A stretch of 64,000 bases of DNA from Uloborus plumipes (taxonomy: Eukaryota; Arthropoda; Arachnida; Araneae; Uloboridae). A program made the position numbers and the translations under genes. This document shows, one piece after another, positions 25,511 through 36,446 of the stretch (positions within the stretch are counted from its first letter, which is position 1; each line of letters opens with the position of its first letter). The notes beneath the pieces are model-generated. The model saw only the letters and a list, made by a program, of their open reading frames with translations. It had not been told where the DNA came from and made no database searches. Location of the stretch: the NCBI GenBank assembly GCA_038373865.1, contig JAXGGA010004670.1:21737-85736 (forward strand), read 5' to 3'.

Positions 25511-25512
25511 TA

Positions 25513-26985
25513 TATTTTGAATCTTAATTTTTTCCACCAGTGCACACGTTTATGTATGTACCAATGTATAAGTATACAAAATAAAATCTTCAAATTATAT
25601 TTTACTTCACTAAAGCATTGTAGTTTTAAAACTCAAAACAAATTTTGCATTTAATAGGAGAGAAAAAAATATTTTGATTTACTTATAAGCAGCCATAAAC
25701 AAATGTTTATTCAAGTCACTTTCAAAAAAGCACATTTTTATATAGTTTACAGTTCAGTCAGTAACATTTCAGTGCAAATATATTAACACTTTGCTTTGTA
25801 CACTTCATTTGATTCACAAATCCTAAATAACAAAATATATAAGTTATTAAATATATTTGTTATTTTTATATATTTACAAATGTACGTATTTTTTACAGTA
25901 TTAGTATACTTACACGAGTGCTTATTTACATGAAGAATAGAGAAAAGTGTAAAACGTAAAATCAGTGCAAAGCATCTATGTGTTGAATAACTCAAACAAA
26001 TATACGCGCTGTATATTTTTTTCTTCAAACTATGGCATAGTTTCCAATTCGTCTAAGATAGCCTTTATCCATTTTTTCCTCTTTTAAGAAACATCTAGCC
26101 ATTGAGATTAATTTGAATTTTAACGTCTTGAGTTCAACTCATAATTTCTGTAATAACGAGCTGCGATAGGACCCTGCTCTCGTTGGGTTTCTTGTTTCTA
26201 CAAATGGAACGGAATGGAAATAGAGATGAAATTCGCACCCGTCATATTACGAGTGGTGATTTTATAGATTAGGTATTACGAGGCATATCTACGAAACAGA
26301 AATTAGGATGAAAGAATTTCTGAAGTGTTAGCATGACAAATTTGCTCCTGTACATCCTAAAATTTATATTTACAGTTCATACTGTTATGGTATTTTTACT
26401 TCTTACTTATCTTAATAAGGAATCAGTAATCTGTAAATTTTGTGTTTAGATGAAGTTTTGTTGATTAAGTTCATCGTGTTTGGCGTGTTTCACGAAAGCA
26501 CGTGATTTTACACAAAAACCAACTTTTTAATGTAATATATGTTTCAGTTACGCCTTGAAAAAAAAATGACGCAAACTGTAGATGATTTGCAACCATGATG
26601 ACGAAGCAACTAATTATGGTTATTTTCGTCGTTACGACAATTTGAAAAATCTAAGTAGCATCCAAAACGCTCAAGAGAGGGTAAAAATCAATTTGTGATT
26701 GCTTAATAAACTGACAGATTTGAATATATGCTTCTGACATCATTTTTTAGCGCAATTCATAAAAAATAGAAAATGTTCTATATATTTTTCAGAATAATTA
26801 AAATGAACTGTTTTTACATAAGTTCTGAAAATACAGAATAAATTTGCATTTCAATTATTTTGAGACTCACTAGTTGATTTTCAAGTTTCAATTATGTCAA
26901 GTTCATTCACAAAGCTATTCCTGTTTGAAATACAAATTACAAATATTTCTGCATAAAAATACAGAAACAGAAGGGCCAATCCATG
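25513..26985. other. Non-coding AT-rich stretch
   Basis: No supported gene or repeat structure. Confidence 0.5.
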
Positions 26986-28946
26986 GTTACAGTCGTTACA
27001 TTCACACAACTTCAGCTGCACATATTTTATTCACAAATGCAGTTAAAGTTCTAATGAAAACAGGGAATGATAAAGCTCCCCCCCAACATGATTATCACCA
27101 AGCGTTAGTTTGAAATCATTAGTGGAAGTTGTAGAAAAATCTCGAAAATGTGTGGTTACGGTCGTTACAAAAATAAGACATGGTTTTTTGAGTGCTATGA
27201 AACACTGCCACTTTTCTGCGAATCTATTGCACGTATGATCTTCTAGATTTTTATAACAATTGCTCAATAAATATGGCATGATATCAACCAAAAAAACTTA
27301 GCTTTTTTGCTGGAAAATAAATTTTTATGAATTTTTGATTGCGGTTACGGTCGTTACAAAAGTGGTTACGGTCGTTACACGTCTGACTATTTTCGATATA
27401 TATGTTGCTAAAAATGAGTAAACGGCTATTTTAATTCATTTTTCCGCCATATATAAAGTCAAATAATGGACATATGAGCAGAAAGGTTCTCCAGTTAGTT
27501 TATTTGATTAGATATAATCTTCAATTGATTACTACCCAAGTAGAATCAACTCATCGGATTTTGCTCGGCCGATCAACAAACTCCTCGTAAACTGATCCTG
27601 TAACGCACGATGACATCGTTCCGATCAGTATCCGAGCACGGTTTTCGATGAGCTACTTTTCATCGGAAAGTGATATCCTTCCGATCAACTTTCCCGATGA
27701 AAATAAGATGAGCTACATGTATATTCCATCGGAAAACGATATCCTTCCGATCAAGTTCCTCGGCACGGGACTGTTCTGCTCGTAAATTGCACCAAATCTC
27801 ATCGTATTCTCATCGGATTTTGCTGCTCGGATTCTGATCGGCCAATGAGACATATTGGATCATCGGCCGATGAGAATTTCATCGGGTTTCGATGAATGGC
27901 CGATCATCGGCCGATGAGATGATGCTGCTAGAGTATAGACTTTGGAAGCTTTCAAATCCCTTGAGCTACGTTTTCCCATGAAACTTCACCACAATACCCA
28001 CACCTCCCAGTCTCTCTTCAGATATTTTAGCTCCACTAAATCCTCATAATCATCTGCGACTTGAGCTCTTTATTTCTTCAGTACTTTGCTTAGAAAAATT
28101 TCTACAAATTCGCTTATTACGTAAATGGTATTGATTCTACCGGGCACTTTATTACTTCAACTACACAAGTGTTCGCTTCGTTAAGCATTCTAAAAATTCT
28201 CACACGTTAAGATTTTTTTCTGCATAAATCATTTGCCCTCGTCTGCCCGTTATCGAGATATAAGATTTTAAAGGATTAAATTTTAGTGAAGCTCCAAATT
28301 TAAAGGCTTCTGGGGAAATAGAAGGCCGACTATTTCACCATCTGCATGTGATAGGACATCTATCTGCAAAGCATGCGAAAGATGTCTCCCATCATTACCT
28401 GAAACTTACTAAATTTGCTGACTTTATTAAAATTTCGGCAGACTTTAGGACTTTATAATTCGAAAACGAGGAGGTGAGGGCAAATAATTTATAAATCCAG
28501 CAAAATGTTTTACTACAATGTTTCAAATGCAAATAATTTTTTTTTTTTCATTATTTCACTTTTGTACGGTTTACTGGTGAACATCGAATGACCCCTGGAT
28601 CAAACTTGTCTAAGAACTAACGTAAACGGTATTTATAGTAGGAAAGCTCCTTTATAGGAGCTTTTCCCCTCTATAAGAGACGAATACCCCCAAAGTAACT
28701 TTCAGATGCATCAGAGGACTTATGTACCAAATTTGGCAAAGATCCGACATGAACTGTGAATTTAGACCTAAAACATGTAACACCCGTAACCAACATAGCA
28801 CAAAAACGAAAAGGTTTTTTGAATAAATTATTAGTGCATGTTTTTAGAATAAATGAGTACACTATAAAACCTAAATGGCAAACTTCTACCTCAAATAGTT
28901 ATTGTTACAGAATAACAAATACTTGTTTTCGGTTACGGTCGTTACA
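26986..28946 (+). repeat. Locus A: six dispersed copies of a 15-mer
   Basis: GTTACGGTCGTTACA (one base changed in the first copy) occurs at 26,986-27,000, 27,155-27,169, 27,344-27,358, 27,365-27,379 and 28,932-28,946 on +. A variant is on the minus strand at 28,776-28,790. All + copies carry an extra G in front. The sequence between copies is unrelated. There is no open frame through them. Possibly protein-binding sites or subterminal repeats of an unknown element. Confidence 0.75.
27531..27938. mobile_element. CATCGG-rich MITE with CCCAAGTAG-type terminus
   Basis: The left end CTACCCAAGTAGAATCAACT is loosely mirrored by the right end, where the reverse strand reads CTCTAGCAGCATCATCTCAT; CGG follows on both sides. 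The body is packed with CATCGG/CCGATC/CCGATGAG words. It includes a duplicated segment (GATGAGCTAC...ATCCTTCCGATCAA, starts about 27,648 and 27,709). It sits inside locus A. No coding capacity. Confidence 0.55.
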
Positions 28947-31346
28947 AAGATTCTAGATAATTTTGCCTGCCTGTAATTTAAAACTAATACAACCAACAAA
29001 GAAATTAATTACTGGAAAAGGTCAAGGGGGTGCTTACTAAAGCACTATAATTCGTTATCTTCCAAATTGAACCCTGTGAGACTAGGGTCTAGGCTGGAAA
29101 CTTGATAATTTTTAACTGAAAAAATGGCTTAGAAAAACCGTAACTTTAGGACGTTGAAACCATGTTTACAGTAAAAACTAGGATATTTTACACTTTGAAT
29201 TAGGAAACTATGCTTTCTTGTGAATAAAATGACATATAACACGTTATTATTAAGTGAGTCTCATATTTTGATGTCTATGTCGTATTTCTCATGGATTGGC
29301 CCAGAAATTAATGTTCTGACAAAATAGAAGGGCAAGAGCCTAGAATATGGATACGTTGACGTTTAACGGATTTTTTTTTAATTACAGTGTTTTTTAAAAG
29401 CTTGGCTTGTTTATTTAGTGGATTTTTTGATTAATTTATTGGGACATTTAATATTGCGTAATGGTTAATTTTACTTCGAAAGAAAACTTCAAAAACAAAC
29501 CAACAACAACGCAATGTGCTATAAATGTACATAATTTGAGAGCGTTTATTTTTCTTTTCATGGCACATAACTTTTTATGTTGTTCAAATTAGTTGGCAGC
29601 TTAATTTTGCATTTTAATGCAACTTGTCATGCGGTTTTACTGCTCATTTTATTTTTAGACGACTTATTCAATTTTTTTTTTTGGGGGGGGGGAGGCGGCT
29701 TTAAACGGCTCATTGCATTTATTTCACGGATTATTTTTAATTTAATGGAACGTGTTCAATGAAATCAGAAAAACATGTATGATACGTCGCCAAACGAATA
29801 GTTTCCATGTAGCTTTGATTAGTAATGTGGCAAATAGCAGGGTTGTCTCACATAGGATCACTTTGTTTACATGTAATTTTACATGTCGAAAAGTAACCGA
29901 ACATTAATGATTTCAAAATTTTCGATTTTTTCAGTTACAATTCTTCAGATTGTTAATAAAACAACATTCCTCGTAATTCAAATTGTACATCAACTAATAA
30001 TTTACAACATTCATATTTCAGAATGACAGGGAATGAAGTATGAATGAAATTCTTACTTCAAACAAATAATTATTTGTTTTCTTTTTTTGTTTAATTCATA
30101 GTGCAGAAAAACAAGAATATATAACGAATTACATTTACTAATAATGCAAATGTTCAATAAATGTACAGTGTAAATATAACGTTAAAAAGCACAAATACGC
30201 AGGGATACTGCAGACACGTGTTTCGGAATTACAAGAAACGCCTTTTTAAATGCAAAAAAAAGTATATAAAAAAAGTAAATAAATTTTACAAGACAATGTT
30301 CAAATGAAACGATATCGAACACATTTTTTCATTTACTGTTGCGAACTATTAATAATTCCAATTATTTTTCTTAACATACTTTGTCCAAATCTACGGAATG
30401 TGAATTTTAAAAAGCTGTAAATTAACGTTACAGTGAAATTTTACACATTACAATAATTCACTTTTGAGGATGGAACTTCCTTTTTTTAGGAACAGCAAAC
30501 ATGAGACAAATAGTTTCTTTATTTTCAAAATGTTTGACACAATTTGATATATACCACACTTTAGTATTAGACTAAACCCCGAAAAGTGATAAAATGACAT
30601 ACAGTATATAAATATTTTAACAATATTTTACGTGCAATTGTTTTTCAAGAAGTAGGCCATAAACTGAACTTTGTGCTCGACGAAATACTACATTGCCGTG
30701 CTAAACGCATAAGTCGCACATGCACCCTTCATCAAAATGGAGTTAGTGTCACGAAAGGGCTCTTCATACCATTATATACACAATGGTCATTGGTCATTTG
30801 TGAATTGAAAGTATTATTATTATTATTATTTTTTTTTTTTTTTGATAAATGATATCTGAGTCAAATGTATGGAGGCGAAAACTCCAAAAAGAAGTTGCTC
30901 ATTTTAAGTACAGCTGCAGACACGACTTTTGGGCTTCGCAAGGCAGTAACAGTCCAGGAGTGTCACATGCGGTTCAGCGGTGTCAGCCCGTGGGTCACAG
31001 ACTGCCTGCAACGCTAACCCATATGTACTATCCTTTTGTTCAAGTTATAATTTTCAAATCACGATTATCTCAAAGTCACAAATTTGGAGCCAAATATTAA
31101 AAAATTGGTCACAATATACTCATTTTAGTCCAGTGCCCTGAAAAGCAGGTTGCATTCTAGTGTTCATCATTCAAGTAGAAAATAACAGAGATTCTCAGCA
31201 TATCCTTACAGTCAAAGTATGAGTTTAGTTAGCATTCTAACATTTTACATATTTTACGATACACTCTGTGGAATTCAAAAAAAAATAGGGTCACATTTTC
31301 GGGGCAATAAACGCTGGTTACTTTGACCCCAGGGTCATTCTTTAGT
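28947..31346. other. Non-coding stretch
   Basis: Contains a G-run (29,683-29,692), an ATT/poly-T run at 30,814-30,843 and nothing else I can assign. An open frame from 30,849 has no recognisable domain and I do not call it. Confidence 0.45.
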
Positions 31347-31518
31347 CCAAACTTTTTAAAAGATACAACGCTCTCTACCCAATTTCAAAGAGCACTTTTT
31401 AAATTCATTTTGACAGTATCCGCTAGAGCATCCTCAAGTACGCAGTACTGTCGAAATTAATTTAAAAACTGCTATCTAAAGACTATTAGAGGGCGTTGTA
31501 TCTTTTGAAAAGTTTTGG
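31347..31518. mobile_element. Palindromic MITE
   Basis: CCAAACTTTTTAAAAGATAC at 31,347 is mirrored by GTATCTTTTGAAAAGTTTTGG ending at 31,518 (quoted end shortened to AAAAGTTTTGG). AACGCTCT/AGGGCGTT follow inside, and TTTGACAGTA/TACTGTCGAAA mark the inner arm ends. Confidence 0.7.
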
Positions 31519-32139
31519 TTAACGAAAGATCCAAAGACCTGTGTAGACTGCGGTTTCATACATGTTTTTTTTTTTACATTTCATACCCTCAGTGGTTTTT
31601 TTTTCTATATTACAGAGGGTTTTGAAACCCATTTGCACCCTTTCTTCTGTTTTCTAGAAATGAAAATATGTTTTGTGATAAGTTTATAGGCACTACAAGG
31701 CTATGGTAATATCAGGCACTAATATGCAAAACATAGTGTGTTTATTACCAAGAAGTGCTCATCTAAATCTCTAGAAAATCTTATAAGTCCCAAAAATCAC
31801 AAGTTTTCTACATTATATCTACTGCAATAAAATCTACAAATCGTAAGAAGTGATATAGCTGAAAGTTCAGCTACATTTTAAAACCCACTAGGCAAGTGAT
31901 TCTTTGATGAAAATATTGACTACCTGCTTAGAAACTGGTTCTATAAGTGATGCAATACGATAAATATTTTTTTTATGGACATTCAATCATAATTAGTCAA
32001 AATATTTTAATGAGCAATCAAAAGCTAACAATGACAACTGTACAAAGCTTATGATTGCTCAGAATAAGGCTTAATTTGAAAAGTATTTTATGGTCCCTAC
32101 GTTAAGAAGTCAGTAGATATGTACATAAGAATAGTAATA

Positions 32140-32387
32140 ATTGAAGGGGGAAGCGGATAAGGTAATATGTGACAATTTAAAAAACTTGCTTTTTACTAAG
32201 GAATGAAGGTGATAAGTCCATCAGTATCATGTCCCTTTAGTCAGAAATGGTTGGTAACTAAGAATATGACCCCGTTTTACCCGTTGAGAAAAATTCATTA
32301 AAAAAAATAACAACATTTTTTTGAAAGCTTTTTCCAGAAATTAAAAAAAAATGTCACATATCACCTTTATCCACTTGCCCCTTCAAT
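32140..32387. mobile_element. TTGAAGGG-family MITE, copy M1
   Basis: Terminal repeats ATTGAAGGGGGAAGCGGATA and, mirrored, ATTGAAGGGGCAAGTGGATA. TA target duplication at 32,138-32,139 and 32,388-32,389. Body nearly the same as M2 at 37,080. No coding capacity. TA targeting suggests Tc1/mariner mobilisation. Confidence 0.8.
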
Positions 32388-32389
32388 TA

Positions 32390-32960
32390 TGGTAACTGCC
32401 ATGTTTCAATAAAATATTTAGCAAATTACAAACTGAAAGGCTTTTTAAGACTTTATTTGCTTTCTACATTTAGTATGTAAAATAAAGTGGCTAAAATTCG
32501 GTAAAATGTGTATTGAAGTAGCGCCCAATTTGAATTTACTGGACAACGGGCTTCTGATAGAACAAAATATTTTAATTGGTTTTTAAAGAATAAATGCATT
32601 TGCAGGCCTAATTAAAAAAAGAGGAAAAGTAGAAAGTCATTATATTTGTTGAGAACAACTGTTCAGATAATATAATATAAAGCTTTTGTACAGTGCTTCC
32701 AAAAATGTATAAAAATACCAGTAACCAATCTTCTTCCAACAATGCACACAACACTTCAGGGCCAACTATATCTACCACTACAAGTGATTTAGTCCGCTGT
32801 ATGGGGCTCTGAGGAGCTAATAAACTCCTGATCCAGCACCGCCAGAAATATTGATTTCAAATGGGAACTTGGAGCACTACTTAGGAACCACAACAGATGT
32901 AATGCGCACAGTGTCATTCAGAGTACACGAAGCATGTACTGTCCAGTCATAGTTGACTGC
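32390..32960. other. Non-coding stretch
   Basis: No supported gene or repeat. Confidence 0.45.
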
Positions 32961-32971
32961 GATTGTATAGG

Positions 32972-33033
32972 ATCGGGACCTCCGTGACTCGCTCGGGCTC
33001 CTTCCCTCGCGCGCGAGTCACGGAGGTCCCGAT
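32972..33033. repeat. GC-rich perfect hairpin
   Basis: ATCGGGACCTCCGTGACTCG (32,972) plus one base is mirrored exactly at 33,013-33,033, with a 20-base loop. Looser pairing extends outward through GACTGCGA/TCGCAGGCAGTC. It abuts a SINE-like tRNA fragment. Confidence 0.8.
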
Positions 33034-33110
33034 AGGGTCGCAGGCAGTCACGGTCCAGTTAACGAGTCCAACGCCTTACCGATCAGGCGACAACCGCTGA
33101 TCTTTCCTCC
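33034..33110 (-). repeat. tRNA-like SINE head fragment
   Basis: Read on the minus strand it contains GATCGGTAAGGCGTTGGACT, matching the head of the SINE copies at 43,479 and 62,482 (GATCGGTAAGGCGTCGGACT). The B box and body are missing. Confidence 0.6.
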
Positions 33111-33578
33111 GGTCATAACTACTGTAGTTGCAGTTGAAATTTTCAATAAGCCACGGGGGCCAAGTGAATAGGACATCAGACTCGGTTTCAAAGCTCTAAT
33201 ATCCACTGAGTGTACTTTCCGTACATTCTTGCTAAATCTATGGATTGTCCTGGGGTCTTCCGAAATCATCATGGGTGCAGAATTCCTGGAAACTTTTCGC
33301 TCCCTTCAGAACATTGCCTTTATTGTAGAGTTAAAGGAACAAGCCGTTTCTACGTCTGCAAATGTCGGATTTCTACCCTTATTGCTGCCTTACTTTTCGG
33401 AGTTGCCCTCTTCTGCCTTTAATTTCTACGTGTTTCTCTGAAAACTCTTTTTACCTCCAAGTAGTGTTTGTTGCAATAAAACTTTCAATTTTCTTCCTGG
33501 GCCTAGTTATGCAAACTTAGCACCTCATTAATCTCCGCATCTGCAATTTTTATTTATTAATTTTTTTATTGAAAATAA

Positions 33579-33790
33579 ATGTCAAGTGGGTTGCCAAAGC
33601 ACAATACCGTCATGGTACTGAAGGGCAGAGTTAACTCAAAGCCACCAGCCCCCAAACTTAGCCATTTCACGAGCTCGCACTCCTCATTTAGTCGGTGGTC
33701 GTTTGTCGAAGCAGGGCTCCGCACCCGAAACCTCCCGATTATGAGTTCAGCTTCATATTCACTTTTTTCCCCATGTTTCAATAATCCCAA
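33579..33790 (-). mobile_element. tRNA-derived SINE relic, a further family
   Basis: The minus strand reads CTCATAATCGGGAGGTTTCG then GGTGCGGAGCCCTGCTTCG, a decayed tRNA T-arm/B-box region. A non-tRNA body follows toward lower coordinates. The A box is poor and no target duplication was found. Confidence 0.45.
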
Positions 33791-33799
33791 TTTCCACGT

Positions 33800-35139
33800 A
33801 TTCGATTTGAAGTTATCCGGGCTACCAAATATCTGAAGAGGTTTAATAGGTACAGAGCTATCTAGAGCAGAGTTTGTGGAACCTTAATTTTTCTTAAGAA
33901 AAACATGATTCATCTTTTAAAATATTAAAAGGTCGCTGAGTGCAGTAAAAACTGAAATTCATCAGTAATGAAGAAAGTTAGATAAGCAGTTAAGCTTATA
34001 GTTAGTTAAGCAGTTAAGCTTTGAAGATCTTGATGATAAATTGTATTTACTGAAAATTATCCACAATACAGTGTTTATTTAATTGGAAGGAATTTCATAA
34101 GACAATGTTAAGATAGATTGCATGTTTGACGATCGTTTTTCCATTCTTGTTTTGCACTATTTGTGTTTATTACGGCATTTAGCTGTCATCTCAATTTTGA
34201 TTGCCGATATTCTCGCTTTCATTACTTTTATATACATCAGAAGGAAGCAAGAATATTGGTGCTACTGAGAATACTAAATAATTACTAATAAATGGAGCTT
34301 TAAATGAAACGAAATTAATTTGGATTTCAAGCATAAATATGAATAATCATTTTCATAATAATTTCTAGATTGAAGGAAAACACTGCAGCAAATATTTGAA
34401 GACAAGCAAAATTATTGCGATGTTCTCTGGTGTAAAAGTTACTCCGGTTTGCATAAAATTTCGAAAACATGTAATTTGAATCTATGTTCCACTTCAGACA
34501 GAATGGAGTTCAGGGGAGTTTCGACTAAACCTGAATTGAAATTAGTGGAAACGCTGCTTTCAGTTTTCACTTATTGATTACAAAAATATATATAACGAAT
34601 GCGAAAATTCTTTTCTGAAAAGATATTTCTTGAAAAGTAAAACAGCCAAGTGTAAAAAATGGAAAAAAGAGTACGTTTTTTTTCTAATTATTATTTGTCC
34701 TTTCAGTAAGGAAATTGTAGACAATATGCACAAAGAAAAAACAGCACGTCATTGCCTCAATTTCGGTGAATTGTTTGGAATAATAATCATTAACAATGAT
34801 CACGTTTAAGATTCTGAATGGCATTCTAAATATATAACGATTGAAAACGTTTGAAATTCTTCTTAAACACGTAAACTGTTTAATGACAAATGACTTTTTA
34901 TTTACAGCATCAGTAGTTATAAAAAATGGCAAGAATCCCTCATTTAATCTGGAAAGGTTTTTTCGACATTTATTTAAACAAATGTTCCAATTTGTCATTG
35001 CATAAAATACTACGTAAAAAGCTTCAGCAGTAAATGAAAAGCAGTAAAGATTAATCTGTTTTTATAAAATTCAATATTAACTTCTTTTAGAGTTTATATA
35101 AAGTAATATCAAATAAAAATACATAATAATTATCTTGTC
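33800..35139. other. Non-coding stretch
   Basis: A short direct duplication of TTAAGCAGTTAAGCTT type lies near 33,985-34,020. Nothing else assignable. Confidence 0.45.
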
Positions 35140-35289
35140 AATTCTGTACCTCAGAACCAGACGAACGTAAGTCCATTTTCGTCATTTTTCGGTAGAGGGG
35201 AAAAACGATTGTCGAATACATCGTTTTTCCCCTCTACTGAAAAATGACGAAAATGGACTTACGTTAGTCTGGTTCTGAGGTACAGAATT
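35140..35289. mobile_element. Palindromic MITE with 70-bp arms
   Basis: AATTCTGTACCTCAGAACCA (35,140) is mirrored to 35,289. The arms 35,140-35,209 and 35,220-35,289 differ at only a few bases, with a 10-base loop. A second, interrupted copy of the left arm is at 60,841-61,120. Confidence 0.8.
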
Positions 35290-35317
35290 CAGAGCGATGG
35301 AAAAATCATTACAATTT

Positions 35318-36132
35318 AACCTCGTTTATCAAGGCTAACTGGGATCAAAAGCCGTCCGGGTATTCGAAAATCCAAATAATCCGGGTAGTATGGCTTACAA
35401 AATTACATATAATGTTTCCAAGACATTGGAAAACAAAAAGGAGAAAATCACACTTTTTCTCAATAGATAATTAGTCAACTGTCTTCTGTTTGAAAAACCA
35501 GTGTGGCATTGAAACAGAGCACCGATACTCAAGCACTTTAAGGAAATTTCACAACAACAGGGGAATCAATTGTTGCTCACAAAACACTACCAAAGTCTCT
35601 AAAAATGTTAGTTTCTTGCTTCATTGTGCAGGTACTTATAAAGAGCGTGAAGTCTGCTGCTATATAGCGCCATTACGTTTTGAATATTTCCGTAAACAAT
35701 ACTTAAATAATTTCATTTTCTCTTAAGATACGTCCATTGCTGAGATAAAAAATAATATTTTGTTTCTGGAAATTCTTCAAAATTTGAAGCTATTAAATAG
35801 AAATAAAGTCTATAGTCCTCATAAAGCTCATGAAATGAAGCAGGAGATTAACATTTTTTAAGTCTTTGTAGAATTTTTTGCTCAACAAATGATAAATTAA
35901 TGAAAATGGAATTGATCTTTATCTTTAATGGGTTACAAAAAAAAGTACGAATGATTGAAGTTCTTATAGTTACATTCTTGCAAACATTAATTAAAAATTT
36001 TACATTTTCATCAAAAATAAATAAATAAATAAATAAATAAATAAGTAAATAAATAAAAAATAATACAGTCTTTAGATTTGAATCGGATTATCCACATATG
36101 CTGACCGACGAGGGCCGGATTAACGAGGCTGT
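35318..36132. mobile_element. Tigger-like remnant
   Basis: Left AACCTCGTTTATCAAGGCTA and internal AATAATCCGGGTAGTA correspond to right GGCCGGATTAACGAGGCTGT at about 36,112-36,131, in the style of Tigger termini. The middle holds an (AATA)n run (36,018-36,060). No transposase frame survives. Confidence 0.5.
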
Positions 36133-36246
36133 CCTATATTCTTATTTATGTGATTATTTAAATGACTCTTTACAAAATTATGCATTGTGAGTCAGAGTTA
36201 AAAACATTTCGCAATCTTCCACAGTATGATAAAACATTTTTTACAC

Positions 36247-36446
36247 TCAGTAACTGATGAAGAATGGTTCCTCTCGAAACCCATCGTCTTCGCCTCTTTC
36301 TTCAGCGTATCTGGAACGATATCCCAGTTTGACGATGATGTAAAAAGAGATGAAGAGGGGTGGGAGCATGCCTACTATGAAGCCAGTCACGTTGAAGCGC
36401 CGTTTCTCTTCCGGTACTTCTTCTAAAGTCACATCGTCTAGGAGTG
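36247..36446 (-). CDS. Exon 4: membrane helix and cytoplasmic tail
   Basis: Acceptor GTTTTCAG before 36,446, phase 1. Reads ALLDDVTLEEVPEEKRRF, then the helix VTGFIVGMLPPLFISFYIIV, then basic KLGYRSRY and an acidic tail ending FFISY and TGA (36,247-36,249). The Pro-Pro pair inside the helix and the tyrosines in the tail are notable. I could not fix a polyadenylation site. Confidence 0.75.

Noticed and set aside
27543..27938. CRISPR-like array of CATCGG repeats
   Set aside because: Words occur in both orientations at irregular spacing in eukaryotic DNA. It is a palindrome-rich MITE.
28643..28665. Hairpin AAAGCTCC-TTTA-GGAGCTTTT resembling a bacterial terminator
   Set aside because: The context is eukaryotic and no transcription unit ends there. 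Short palindromes of this size are expected by chance.
30849..31100. 83-codon open frame rich in Cys and His
   Set aside because: No recognisable family, no splice signals, no repeat in the window. Not distinguishable from chance.
33048..33441. Open frames of about 70 codons on both strands
   Set aside because: They overlap the hairpin/SINE fragment and show no domain or splice support.
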